Virus record (IMG/VR): IMGVR_UViG_3300020416_000068
Location: 1-22,476 of that record
Direction: 5' to 3' (one strand)
DNA length: 22,476 nucleotides
Source: a virus
This document shows positions 8,031-16,403 of this stretch, piece by piece. The notes beneath the pieces are model-generated. The model was given only the letters and a program-made list of their open reading frames with translations, was not told the origin of the DNA and did not search any database. Within the stretch, counting starts at the first letter, position 1. Each line of letters opens with the position of its first letter. Both the position numbers and the translations under genes were made by a program.

Positions 8031-8443
8031 TGGCACTTTACGGACGCGATGCCAACGGAAATGATGCTTACATCCGTGGTACTGGTACAGGCACCACAAC
8101 TGATGGGTATCTGACTTTTCACGACACTTTTTCTGACGAGGTCAAGTTTGCAACTGTGGCCCAGGCATCCGCCACGGCAACTTCTGATCTGGTAACAGCC
8201 GTTGCCGCCAAAAAGCTGCGGGTACTCAGCATGACTCTTAGCGCTGATGCTGCTTGCAGTGTCAAGTTTGAGACCGGATCATCTGCAGCCACAATTGCAC
8301 AAAGTATTTACTTGCCTGTCAACGGCACGGTCACACAATCATGTGACCTCGGTTTGTTTGAGACGGCGTCAGGTGACAAGTTGATGATCAATAAGACGGG
8401 TACAGCGAACGTCTCAGTAATTATCAGCTACAGAGAGATCTAG
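8030..8443 (+). CDS. Small beta-rich structural protein
   Basis: I do not recognise a named family for this 137-residue protein. From residue about 60 it has the alternating strand pattern of a small jelly-roll or beta sandwich: VLSMTLS, CSVKFETG, IYLPVNGTV, LGLFETASGDKLMINKT and VSVIISY. Similar short proteins occur in phage virions as capsid or tail decorations and fibre bases. The N-terminus begins LYGRDANGNDAYIRG, which is Gly/Asp-rich and probably extended, suiting an attachment peptide. The start overlaps the previous stop by one base (TGATG). It resembles the 109-residue protein at 16404-16733 in strand order and in a VLS...GDKL/GEKL...SV.I pattern. Confidence 0.7.
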   Translation: MALYGRDANGNDAYIRGTGTGTTTDGYLTFHDTFSDEVKFATVAQASATATSDLVTAVAAKKLRVLSMTLSADAACSVKFETGSSAATIAQSIYLPVNGTVTQSCDLGLFETASGDKLMINKTGTANVSVIISYREI

Positions 8444-8445
8444 AT

Positions 8446-9201
8446 ATGACCAGGGTTCATGGCAAGTTATTTTCCGATGGTCGGAGTGGCGTGTTGGCTG
8501 TTAAGCCTTCACGGCCCTTCTTTGGTGTTTCTCGCGACGAACGCCACTATGAAGTCAACGACGGGTGTATCGACCTAGAGCTGTATCCAACTCCTTCAGG
8601 GATCCACTACCAGATTGGTTTCAAGGATGCTGGCGACGTGCGCCGGACTGACTATACGTTGAAATGGCGTATTCCCGATGTTGACACCTTTGACATCACT
8701 CCAGGGGCAAGTGCTCGCAAAAAGGCTGCAGAGCAAGGAAATGCGCCTAAGGCAAGTGTTTACGAACGTGTTCAACTAAAGAGAGTTGCCAATGAACTGT
8801 CTGATTCAATCAGTGAATCCGACAAACTTTCCTCACAATTGCTGCAGTCTGAATTAGAGATCGATCGTCTCAAAGGTGAGCTGGCGAAATTTAAAACTGT
8901 TACTAACGCTGTCTTGTCTGATCGAGACAAAACAATTGCACAACTCTCTGAGCAGAGTGCTCCTGTTGTAAAGACTGTTTACCGCGACACCCCAGTTCCG
9001 CCAGAGCCTCTTCAGCGGAGAATTCAATTTCTAGAACAAGAGAATCAAAGGCTTGTAAATCTAAACGCTGAATACTATAAGTCAGTTGTAGAACTGCATC
9101 AGTTACAGTTAGATAAAGCGCAGTCAACACCTATTCAATCGCCTGTTGAGTTAAGTAATTCACCACAACAGCGGTTACTTCGCAAGCTACTCGGTAAGTA
9201 A
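8446..9201 (+). CDS. Beta-domain plus coiled-coil structural protein
   Basis: This 251-residue protein is not one I can name. Residues 1-80 look like a compact beta domain with GKLFSDGRSGVLAVK near the start and TDYTLKWRIPDV at 68-79. Two long heptad-like helices follow, about 104-171 (ERVQLKRVANELSDSI..., QSELEIDRLKGELAKFK) and 187-224 (RRIQFLEQENQRLVNLNAEY), broken by a proline-rich hinge (DTPVPPEP, 181-188). The C-terminus is basic (RLLRKLLGK). The layout of a globular head, trimeric or dimeric coiled coil, and basic tail suggests a fibre shaft or connector between the tail tip and distal adhesins. It starts two bases after the previous stop; the function is inferred from architecture and neighbours only. 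Confidence 0.7.
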   Translation: MTRVHGKLFSDGRSGVLAVKPSRPFFGVSRDERHYEVNDGCIDLELYPTPSGIHYQIGFKDAGDVRRTDYTLKWRIPDVDTFDITPGASARKKAAEQGNAPKASVYERVQLKRVANELSDSISESDKLSSQLLQSELEIDRLKGELAKFKTVTNAVLSDRDKTIAQLSEQSAPVVKTVYRDTPVPPEPLQRRIQFLEQENQRLVNLNAEYYKSVVELHQLQLDKAQSTPIQSPVELSNSPQQRLLRKLLGK

Positions 9202-9204
9202 CAC

Positions 9205-9927
9205 ATGGCTCTTGACAATATCGCCGTAACTGTTCGTGAGGGGGACAGCTTTGACGAGTTGTTCTTAAACATTGAAAAGCCTTGGGGAACCCCTCATGAT
9301 CTCAGCACTTCTGTATTAGTTGCTGATATCCGACGCTTTTTCAATGACAATACTTCGCCAGCATCCGTTGTCGATAGTTTTGGCATTGTTGAGCTTGATG
9401 CATCTAAAGGGCAAATCGCTCTTAAATTGACAAGCAGGCAAACCGAGGCTCTAGGTCGTAATGTCCCCTTGGGCTATGCCGAGAGAGGTTTTGAGCAGGG
9501 CGGTATCGCCGTTGGTATCGACCCAACTGATGAAAGTCAAGGCAAGTTTCTTTGGGACTTGAGAGAGTATTTCTCTATTACTCAAGCAGCTATTTCCTCC
9601 ATCACGTCCGGTACTTCTTTCACAACAACTGGAGGGGTTACCGCCAACAAGGTTCGCATCACTACTGCTGTACCTCATAAGTTGACCGTAGAAGACCAGA
9701 TCATTATTTCTGGCAGTGGTCAAAGTGTCTATGATGGGGTAGATTTCAACGCTAATAAATTGTCAATTATTAGCAATACTGTATTTGAAATTGACCCAAC
9801 AACTGCAGGTGCTCCTGCGTTTTCTGTTGGCTCCTCTCAAGGCACTGTAAGTGTTTACAAAGAGGACACCCTTGCGATCGGAACCCTTGAGGTTCTACCT
9901 CGTATCTCTAGAGATTCTGTTAGCTGA
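9205..9927 (+). CDS. BppU-like baseplate/tip protein with inserted beta module
   Basis: The 240-residue protein begins like the Ig-like N-terminal domain of phage upper baseplate proteins (BppU type): VREGDSFDELFLNIEKPWG at 10-28, HDLSTSVLVADIRRFF at 31-46, GQIALKLTSRQTEAL at 69-83 and LWDLREY at 116-122. The expected last strand, TLAIGTLEVLPRIS, appears only at 222-235. Between them, about 130-219, sits a separate beta module with AVPHKLTVEDQIIISGSG at 155-172 and NTVFEIDP at 191-198, of the 'H.L..GD.V.I.G' kind common in phage structural proteins. It probably attaches fibres to the tip complex, since BppU-type proteins bridge the tail and receptor-binding proteins. The family call rests on pattern recognition. 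Confidence 0.72.
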   Translation: MALDNIAVTVREGDSFDELFLNIEKPWGTPHDLSTSVLVADIRRFFNDNTSPASVVDSFGIVELDASKGQIALKLTSRQTEALGRNVPLGYAERGFEQGGIAVGIDPTDESQGKFLWDLREYFSITQAAISSITSGTSFTTTGGVTANKVRITTAVPHKLTVEDQIIISGSGQSVYDGVDFNANKLSIISNTVFEIDPTTAGAPAFSVGSSQGTVSVYKEDTLAIGTLEVLPRISRDSVS

Positions 9928-9936
9928 TCTTAAATT

Positions 9937-11553
9937 ATGGCCAATGTCGAAGAAGGCGTAAGCGTCATCAGTGTAGGTAGGACTACGCCTGTCCCGGCTG
10001 GTCAAAATACCTCTGCTAATTCCCTCCCAGTTGTTGTCGCATCGGACCAGACGCCGGTCCCTATTCTTGACAACCTGAGCGCCCCCTCGCAGGTGCGTGA
10101 TGATCTGCTAGGTATCCCTCGCGTTCAGACGCCCCTAGCGATTTTTGACGATACGAATCTGATTGATATCTCCCCAAATATTTGGGCGAAGAACGAGCAG
10201 ACCACAGCAGGTGTCAAGGTCACTCAGGTAAACCACCTTCTGGAGCAGTCTGCTGCAGAGTGTCGACTTAAGGTTGCTGCTGCCAATGGAAACGTCGCCA
10301 GCCTCATCACTAAGCAGGCGTTCCCTTATCAAACCGGCCGCATCACCAGCTCGTCCTTTGGTGTAGCACTATCCACGGACACTTCAGCCACGCTGGAGTT
10401 TGGGATGTTTGATGCCAGTGACGGCTACTTTGTTCGTGTCGTTGGCACCAACATCTTCTACGTCAGACGCACTTCATCTGGCGAAAGACCATCCGATCAC
10501 CTTAACGGGTTTACTGGTCAGGGCACTGACCCCACAACATTCACGGTTGATGCAGCGGTTATGACCGCTCAACCAAACCGTACTGACGAGGGCACTATTT
10601 ATAAGATCATCAGCAATTCCCCCAATGTGATGGAGGAGATCGTTCCCCGTAAGCATTGGAACGGCGACACGATGGTTGGTGAGGATGGTGCAGCGCTGAT
10701 TGGAGCTGCAGATAGTAAGTCAGCCCATAAGCTGAGCCTTACAAATCTCTGCATGGCGAGAATTGAATACGGGTGGTATGGAGGCACAGGCTCTCGTCTT
10801 TTCTTCTATGTGCCAGAAGACGCCAACCTAGGTGGAGCCGTAGCGAAGAATGCCCGTTGGGTTTTGGCTACGCAGCTCAACTGCTCAGATCGCATCCCCT
10901 TCCCGTCACTAGGGAATCCAACACTGCCGATGCAGTTCCGTGCAGAAAAGACTGGCACTCTTTCTGCTGATGCTTACGTTCGCAAATACGGGGCTCAAGT
11001 CTCCATCGACGGTGGAGACGCCGAGAAGCTGGCAATCTTCAGTCAAGACGGTGCGAAGGTCACAGGCATCAATACCAGCACGTTCAAGCCACTGCTGGCT
11101 ATCAGGATCAAGGAATTGATCACCAACAACCAGGGAGAGTCAAAGCGCAACCTACTGCGTGTATTTCCGCTGATGCTGTCGATGGTCAGCTCACACCGGG
11201 CTCAATTCCTGCTGGTCAAGAATCCAACAACGATGACCGACTCTGGCACAACAGCCGTAACTGCTTTTACCTCTTCAGGGACCCTGTCAGCAATTGAGTT
11301 CAACTCGCCTGATAGCGCCTCAAACGCTATTGACGCTTTTACGGGCGGTGAACAGCTCGCGAGTTTCTTTACTGGGGACGCAGATGCCGACACGCAGTCG
11401 TTGACGGACATCTTTCACTATGCCCGTCAGTATTTGACCCGTGAAGCTACTGCCTCAACAGGCACTGCCGGAGACGTATTGGTCATCGCCGCACGTTCGG
11501 TAGACAACGCCTCAAATACATGTAAAGCCTCTCTTACCTGGGGACAACGATGA
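9937..11553 (+). CDS. Virion structural protein, paralogue 1 of a tandem pair
   Basis: This 538-residue protein shares a clear framework with the next gene. N-terminal matches are SLPVVV...VPILDNLSAPSQV.DDLLGIPR at 29-62. Core matches are HWNGD at 240-244, ARIEYGWYGG at 274-283, RLFFYV at 287-292, ARWVLATQL at 306-314, PSL.NPTLPM at 323-332 and RKYGAQVSIDGGD at 349-361. The segment LEFGMFDASDGYFVRVVG (153-170) resembles the FD..DG.F pattern of particle-associated structural proteins in cyanophages, as I recall it. The C-terminal 180 residues are Thr/Ser-rich and less similar to the paralogue. It probably forms part of the tail periphery. The gene looks somewhat richer in G+C than its 3' neighbours, by eye. 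Its stop overlaps the next start by four bases (ATGA). Confidence 0.75.
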   Translation: MANVEEGVSVISVGRTTPVPAGQNTSANSLPVVVASDQTPVPILDNLSAPSQVRDDLLGIPRVQTPLAIFDDTNLIDISPNIWAKNEQTTAGVKVTQVNHLLEQSAAECRLKVAAANGNVASLITKQAFPYQTGRITSSSFGVALSTDTSATLEFGMFDASDGYFVRVVGTNIFYVRRTSSGERPSDHLNGFTGQGTDPTTFTVDAAVMTAQPNRTDEGTIYKIISNSPNVMEEIVPRKHWNGDTMVGEDGAALIGAADSKSAHKLSLTNLCMARIEYGWYGGTGSRLFFYVPEDANLGGAVAKNARWVLATQLNCSDRIPFPSLGNPTLPMQFRAEKTGTLSADAYVRKYGAQVSIDGGDAEKLAIFSQDGAKVTGINTSTFKPLLAIRIKELITNNQGESKRNLLRVFPLMLSMVSSHRAQFLLVKNPTTMTDSGTTAVTAFTSSGTLSAIEFNSPDSASNAIDAFTGGEQLASFFTGDADADTQSLTDIFHYARQYLTREATASTGTAGDVLVIAARSVDNASNTCKASLTWGQR

Positions 11554-13700
11554 CAAAAACTGCCTATCAGCTTCCTGAAGACATCGGCCAAAACGAAGTC
11601 TCAAGAAACGGGAAGGTTGTTCAGGCAGAAGGGACTTTTCCCAGCGGTCAGAAAGCTTCAACCAAAAGTATTCCGATCGTTCTGCCTGAGGAAAATTATC
11701 ATCTACCAATTATTGATAACTACAGGTCACCGACCGAGGTAGATCGGGACCTGCTGGGATTTCCACGACAGACTCGTCCCTATAGTTTTCTTGAGATTGA
11801 CGATCAATTTGAGCTGTCTGCCAATGATTGGGTTTTTGACGTTACAGGCTTAAACGAAAGACCCTTAGACGACAGCACACAATCCGCTCGCTGGACTCAG
11901 CTTAGTAATGCTAGTGCTGTTTATTCACCTGCACCTAATGGTGAAGTCAGATATAACAGCAACTCAAATTCAGGGCAGCTCATTCTCAGCAACAACGACG
12001 GAGGCTTTCAACGCGCTCGTATCGCGTCTAAGCGTCGTTATCGATATCAGCCTGGAAGAATTGTGCGGGCCAGTCTCGCAACCCGTTTGTCTGTCGAAGG
12101 TAGTCCGGTAAGTCTGACACGTCTATGGGGTGTAGGCGATTCTACGGATGGGTTCTTTGTTGAGTGCAAGGGTGATGGTGAAGGAGATCGTCTTAATATC
12201 TTGTACCGTAACAGCGCGGGCAATGGTCTAACTTTTGAGACGCGAGTTCCCAGATCTCAGTGGAATGGTGACAAGCTAGATGGAACAGGTAAGAGTAAAC
12301 AAACTCTTGATCTAAGTAAAACTTTCATGACCCTGATTGAGTGGGGGTGGTATGGAGCGAGTGATGTAAGAATCTTTTTCTTCGTTGTAGATAAAGATGA
12401 CCAGTTACCTACATCGATCACTCAAATCCCCAGATCACGCTGGGTGTTGGCGCATGAGCTAGTTCTTGCCGATACTGCTGTCCGCGACGACCTGACTGAA
12501 CCAGACGGGGCTGGTGGAACTAGGGCATTTGATGTGCCTTCACTTAGAACGCCTTCTCTCCCTGTTCTAATTGAGATCAATAACAGCGGGAATCTTGCTC
12601 GTTCGCATTTTATTGAACGCTACGGAGCATCTGTCCTGGTCGATGGCGGCGAAGATGAAAGTGCCAAAATCCGGGTTGTTGATGCTGGTTTTGATTCTAG
12701 TGTTCAGCCTTTGATCGGCGGCTCTCACTCAGGAGCCGGACAGTCTTTAGCCACTATTCGGTCTAAAGAGAAAATCACTAACGCAGACGGGAAAGAGGTA
12801 GACAACCTGTTTATGACTGCCCCCACGCTGATGAATATTGGCGCGTCTGATCTCGTTGAAATTGAGTTATGGCTAGATCCTGAAATGGTTGCGCCTGATG
12901 AACTCGGGCACATCAACGGCAGCTTGCCATTTAAGCCAGGGGACTATGTTTCACCTTTCAATATTGTCCCGCTATTAATTACAAGTTTTGACTCCACCGG
13001 GACTGAGTTTGCCCTTACAGGCGAACCGCCAACATCTGAGCGGTTGACTGTAAATACTCAGTACAACAGTGGTGATTTACTGTCTTTGGATGTCAGTTTT
13101 AATGATTTCCGTATTGTCAAGAGTGGGAAAAGGATTGCTAGTTTCATAGTCGACTCCAAAGGGTTGTCAGTTGACTTAGACGATATCTTTTCAAAGCAGA
13201 GAGAGGTGCTGAGCACAGAATATGATTCACCGACCGAGTTTCCTCCGGCAACCGCCTCCTTAACTGTTGAAGGCTTCGACAGCTCGACTGGTGTTATATC
13301 TGTAAATCGAGCATTTCCCCTACGTCTTTATGAAGGGCAGAGAGTGCAACTAGGACAGACTAATTACTACGTCTTGTCCATTGACTCAATCAATACTTTT
13401 AAATTTAAAGCAGCTAAAGTAAATACAACTGCCGTTACATCTGGTATTTCAGTCGGCGACACTCTTGTTGCTTTCTATGAACTTGATTTGACCAGTAATG
13501 TGGCTGCTAATTTGCGGCCAATTTATAGGTCAGAGCTAGTGATTTTGGCCAGACCATTCAATGCAAACTATTCAGCTCTAGATCCAGCAGTTGAGCACAA
13601 CGCAGAATGGATGCGGCTTGTGAACACCACTAGCTCTGATGCCTATAGCATTCAGACAGCACCAACTGTAAATCTTTATCTGACTAACAGAGTAAGCTAA
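11550..13700 (+). CDS. Virion structural protein, paralogue 2 with extended C-terminus
   Basis: This 716-residue protein is the diverged tandem copy of the preceding gene. Shared positions are KSIPIVLPEENYHLPIIDNY at 39-58, DRDLLGFPR at 65-73, WNGDKLDG at 238-245, LIEWGWYGA at 262-270, RIFFFVVD at 274-281, SRWVLAHEL at 296-304, PSLRTPSLPVLIE at 330-342 and ERYGASVLVDGGED at 356-369. Beyond about 470 it carries extra beta modules not seen in its sister. One near 565-655 contains GVISVNRAFPLRLYEGQRV and YYVLSIDSINTFKFKA, which resembles the inserted modules of the 240- and 269-residue proteins. A GGGGA sequence (11540-11544) lies five bases before the ATG, which overlaps the previous stop as ATGA. 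Structural role is inferred. Confidence 0.75.
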   Translation: MTKTAYQLPEDIGQNEVSRNGKVVQAEGTFPSGQKASTKSIPIVLPEENYHLPIIDNYRSPTEVDRDLLGFPRQTRPYSFLEIDDQFELSANDWVFDVTGLNERPLDDSTQSARWTQLSNASAVYSPAPNGEVRYNSNSNSGQLILSNNDGGFQRARIASKRRYRYQPGRIVRASLATRLSVEGSPVSLTRLWGVGDSTDGFFVECKGDGEGDRLNILYRNSAGNGLTFETRVPRSQWNGDKLDGTGKSKQTLDLSKTFMTLIEWGWYGASDVRIFFFVVDKDDQLPTSITQIPRSRWVLAHELVLADTAVRDDLTEPDGAGGTRAFDVPSLRTPSLPVLIEINNSGNLARSHFIERYGASVLVDGGEDESAKIRVVDAGFDSSVQPLIGGSHSGAGQSLATIRSKEKITNADGKEVDNLFMTAPTLMNIGASDLVEIELWLDPEMVAPDELGHINGSLPFKPGDYVSPFNIVPLLITSFDSTGTEFALTGEPPTSERLTVNTQYNSGDLLSLDVSFNDFRIVKSGKRIASFIVDSKGLSVDLDDIFSKQREVLSTEYDSPTEFPPATASLTVEGFDSSTGVISVNRAFPLRLYEGQRVQLGQTNYYVLSIDSINTFKFKAAKVNTTAVTSGISVGDTLVAFYELDLTSNVAANLRPIYRSELVILARPFNANYSALDPAVEHNAEWMRLVNTTSSDAYSIQTAPTVNLYLTNRVS

Positions 13701-14509
13701 TGGCCACAGGATCTAATCTAATTAATACTTCCTCTAATGGTCGACCTACCGACGCCGAGGATCGTCCATTTAGCTTCGCTATTGGTACTCAGCTTTTTCT
13801 AAACCCTTCAGACAGTCCAACAAGCGGTGTTGTCTCATTTAAAGCGGATGCAAATCTGCTCGCAGACACCTTGGCTAGTGGTAGCTCTAATTTATCAATT
13901 GGTTTTTCTACGGACAGTGAACTGAACACACTGGCGTCGTGGGGTGAGTCAAATATTAGTAGTGCCAGTCCTAATAGATTTCCTATTGGATTTGGACGTG
14001 TGACCACAGCTCCGCAAAGGATCGGAGTAAATGTTGAAGGAACTCAGGTAGCAACTATCGGCAAACCACAGACAGCGGGAGCCGTTGATACAGCCAGTAA
14101 TGAGATTTCACTACCTTCCCATCCGTTTAACACTGGTGATCGTGTAGCTGTTACTTCTACGGGTGCAGTCCCTGGAGGTTTAGTATCTGGTACTGGATAT
14201 TTTGTAATCAGTTCGTCTGCAAATTCAATCAAGCTGTCTGCCACACGGACAGGGGCGGTGGGCAACTCTGAGATTGATATTCAATCTGCTGGCTCCGGTA
14301 CAATTACTGTAGCTTCAGATGAGATTTTTACTCTCACAAGAGCAGGTAGCAGCGGCACTGTCACTGTCAAAAAAGCGGACGTAACCGTCGCAACTTTCAC
14401 AAACACAAATATCAATAGCCCTCTGCGTCTTTTTTATTGGAACAGGGAGCAATCAGTGTCATCTACTGATCCGGTTTTAAAGGAAATTAAGGTTACAGGA
14501 GCTATCTGA
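13700..14509 (+). CDS. Beta-sandwich structural protein with inserted module
   Basis: I cannot assign this 269-residue protein to a named family. The outer part looks like one beta sandwich: FSFAIGTQLFLNP at 24-36, RIGVNVEGTQVATIG at 107-121, then EIFTLTRAGSSGTVTVKKAD at 208-227 and SPLRLFYWNRE at 240-250, ending DPVLKEIKVTGAI. The later strands recall LamG/concanavalin-like sandwiches. Between 121 and 208 lies an independent module with NEISLPSHPFNTGDRVAVTS at 134-153, GYFVISSSANSIKLSAT at 166-182 and a terminal GTITV. The gene follows paralogue 2 with a one-base overlap (TAATG). A host-binding or fibre-attachment role fits the context but is inferred. Confidence 0.7.
   Translation: MATGSNLINTSSNGRPTDAEDRPFSFAIGTQLFLNPSDSPTSGVVSFKADANLLADTLASGSSNLSIGFSTDSELNTLASWGESNISSASPNRFPIGFGRVTTAPQRIGVNVEGTQVATIGKPQTAGAVDTASNEISLPSHPFNTGDRVAVTSTGAVPGGLVSGTGYFVISSSANSIKLSATRTGAVGNSEIDIQSAGSGTITVASDEIFTLTRAGSSGTVTVKKADVTVATFTNTNINSPLRLFYWNREQSVSSTDPVLKEIKVTGAI
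14497..14501 (+). promoter_or_regulatory. Ribosome binding site AGGAG for the tail fibre gene
   Basis: AGGAG lies nine bases before the ATG at 14511 and inside the end of the preceding gene. It fixes the start of the fibre gene, which begins one base after the previous stop codon. Confidence 0.6.
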
Positions 14510-14510
14510 C

Positions 14511-16352
14511 ATGGTCGCCACACGGAACATCACCGATCTAAATGCTCTCGTCACGCCTCAGGCTGACGACATCATGCTGATTGTCGATCGGCTGAGCGCG
14601 ACCAGCACTGAAGCCAAAAAAATTACATTTGGAGATCTACTTGAAGCCTTCCAAGACTCTGTCGGTAGTATGGCTACTGACAGTACTAGCGTTGATTTCA
14701 CTTACGACGACGCTAATGGCACGCTTACCGCTGTAGTAGTCAACAATACGTCTACGCAGAAGTCGATCTTTCATGACGGGACCACTTCCAGTACACGTCA
14801 AGAGGGTCGGTTTGTTGATGGCCCAGGTGTCAATGTTGTAGTTGCTGACGACGCTGGGAACGACCGTGCAAATATCACCGTTAACAATACGGGTGTCGTC
14901 AACGCGGCCAACAATACTGTCGCGGGCACCAGCTACAACTTCCTCTCAAGTGTCACCGTCGAAGCGAATGGGACCAAGTCGCTTGAGATGCGACCGCTCA
15001 AGCTGGGGTCAAACAAGCTATCTGCCTCACTTACTGATTCAAACCAATCACTGACTCTCGACGTTGCTGCGAGCAACATCAACATCAACGATCTGAACAC
15101 CAGCACTCCACTGGGTGTCAGCACGGGTGGTACTGGCGCATCGACTGCTGCTAACGCTCGGACCAACTTGTCGGCGGCCAAGAGCGGAGCCAACAGTGAC
15201 ATCAGCGCACTTAGTGGTCTGACTACCGCGCTATCTATTTCACAAGGCGGTACTGGAGCGACAACAGCCTCCGCAGCACTGGCCAACTTGGTTGGTCTGA
15301 ACAGCGTTGTTCACGTCGGTTCATCTGGCCAGTCTCTTGTTCACAGCACGCAGACACTGGTGTCGGGTGCCTACCGGGCAGAGCTTAAGGGTCTGAAGCC
15401 AGCTACGGGAAACACCATCACGGTGACCACGGATGGCTCAGACGTTGCTATCGGTGCAAACGCCAACAACATCCTTGATGCGATCACTGGTGCGCGAAAC
15501 ATCAACGGCGCTCGGATTACTGGAGCAGCGGCCCCAATCAACGGATCCGACTTAGCAACTCGCGCCTTCGTCGAGAGTGTTGCCCAGGGCTTAGATGTCA
15601 AAGAAGCTGTCAAGGTTGCAACCACTGGCGGATTGGCGGGCACCTATGCAACGGGTGGTCAGACTCTGACAGCCAACAGCAACGGAGCCATTCAGGTTGA
15701 TGGAGTCACTCTGAGCGCCGCTGATCGAGTTCTTCTCAAGGATCAGGCAGACGGCACACAGAACGGAATTTATACAGTCACCACTGTTGGTGACGGCAGC
15801 AACCCGTTTGTGCTGACCAGAGCCCTGGACTTCAACACCTCTGCCGAGGTAGGCGCAGGTGCGTTCATGTTCGTCGAACAGGGCACCGCCAACGCTGGCA
15901 AGTCCTTTATTCAATCTGTTTCCGGCCCCACGCTGGACACAGACGCGCTGACGTTCAGTGTCTTTGGCGACTCTTCAGTTGCTAACGACTCAATCAACAA
16001 CGTCAAGCTGGCGAACATGGCGCAGGCCACCGTCAAAGGACGAGCCTCTTCCACGGGTACTGGTGATCCAGTTGATCTGACTCCAGATCAGTTAGTAGCA
16101 ATCATCAATGCAGCTACGACAGCTCTTAATGCAGCTCGCCTACCCAGCACAGCAGACACAAACGCCAGAGTCAGCGTCAGTAATAACGGCACAAGTATTG
16201 GTACTCGACGAACGATCAACTTTGTACCGGGATCAAATGTCAACATTATTGTTGCTGACGATAGCAACAATGAGGAAGTGGATGTCACCATCGAATCCAC
16301 TGCATCTGGCGGTGGTGGTGTAAGTCTTGGTCTTGCGCTTGCACTGGGTTGA
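14511..16352 (+). CDS. Tail fibre protein with GGTGA repeats
   Basis: The 613-residue protein has many hallmarks of phage tail fibres. Its N-terminus (NITDLNALVTPQADDIMLIV, 5-24, then KKITFGDLL) resembles the attachment segment of such fibres. The motif GVNVVVADDAGNDRANITV (about 106-124) recurs near 575-596 as GSNVNIIVADD...VDVTI. Two GGTGA-type repeats lie near 205-227 (STGGTGASTAANARTNL) and 244-264 (SQGGTGATTASAALANL), flanking a SGANSDISALSGLTT element. Residues about 361-485 form the common fibre module that opens GLDVKEAVKVATT and contains DRVLLKDQADGTQNGIYTV and TRALDFNTSAEV. The last residues are Gly-rich then LGLALALG. Such fibres are normally homotrimeric and bind the host surface. 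I see no chaperone or intramolecular protease domain at the C-terminus. Confidence 0.85.
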   Translation: MVATRNITDLNALVTPQADDIMLIVDRLSATSTEAKKITFGDLLEAFQDSVGSMATDSTSVDFTYDDANGTLTAVVVNNTSTQKSIFHDGTTSSTRQEGRFVDGPGVNVVVADDAGNDRANITVNNTGVVNAANNTVAGTSYNFLSSVTVEANGTKSLEMRPLKLGSNKLSASLTDSNQSLTLDVAASNININDLNTSTPLGVSTGGTGASTAANARTNLSAAKSGANSDISALSGLTTALSISQGGTGATTASAALANLVGLNSVVHVGSSGQSLVHSTQTLVSGAYRAELKGLKPATGNTITVTTDGSDVAIGANANNILDAITGARNINGARITGAAAPINGSDLATRAFVESVAQGLDVKEAVKVATTGGLAGTYATGGQTLTANSNGAIQVDGVTLSAADRVLLKDQADGTQNGIYTVTTVGDGSNPFVLTRALDFNTSAEVGAGAFMFVEQGTANAGKSFIQSVSGPTLDTDALTFSVFGDSSVANDSINNVKLANMAQATVKGRASSTGTGDPVDLTPDQLVAIINAATTALNAARLPSTADTNARVSVSNNGTSIGTRRTINFVPGSNVNIIVADDSNNEEVDVTIESTASGGGGVSLGLALALG

Positions 16353-16388
16353 ACTCGGTAGAATTAGCCAAGAGGATTCTCATTTAGA

Positions 16389-16394
16389 ACATAG
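16389..16394 (+). promoter_or_regulatory. ACATAG box in the 51-base gap before the 109-residue gene
   Basis: The gap 16353-16403 holds no gene. ACATAG ends nine bases before the ATG at 16404 and runs into GGA, so it could be part of a Shine-Dalgarno (TAGGA) or a separate signal. The same hexamer occurs in the only other two gaps above 30 bases. A weak AGAAT/ATTCT inverted repeat with a long loop is present in the gap, but it does not look like a terminator. Confidence 0.35.
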
Positions 16395-16403
16395 GATTGT
16401 TCC

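Noticed and set aside
15110-15280. GGTGG(T/C)AC-type repeats in the fibre gene as a tandem DNA repeat or slippage site
   Set aside because: There are only two imperfect copies, explained by the protein-level GGTGA motif common in tail fibres.
14933-16300. Long minus-strand frames opposite the fibre gene (and others throughout the window)
   Set aside because: Their translations are low-complexity Ala/Val/Ser-rich mirror images of strong plus-strand genes, and they lack ribosome binding sites or domains.
16353-16403. Transcription terminator in the gap after the 613-residue fibre gene
   Set aside because: Only a 5-base AGAAT/ATTCT inverted repeat with a 13-base loop is present, with no GC-rich stem or T-run.
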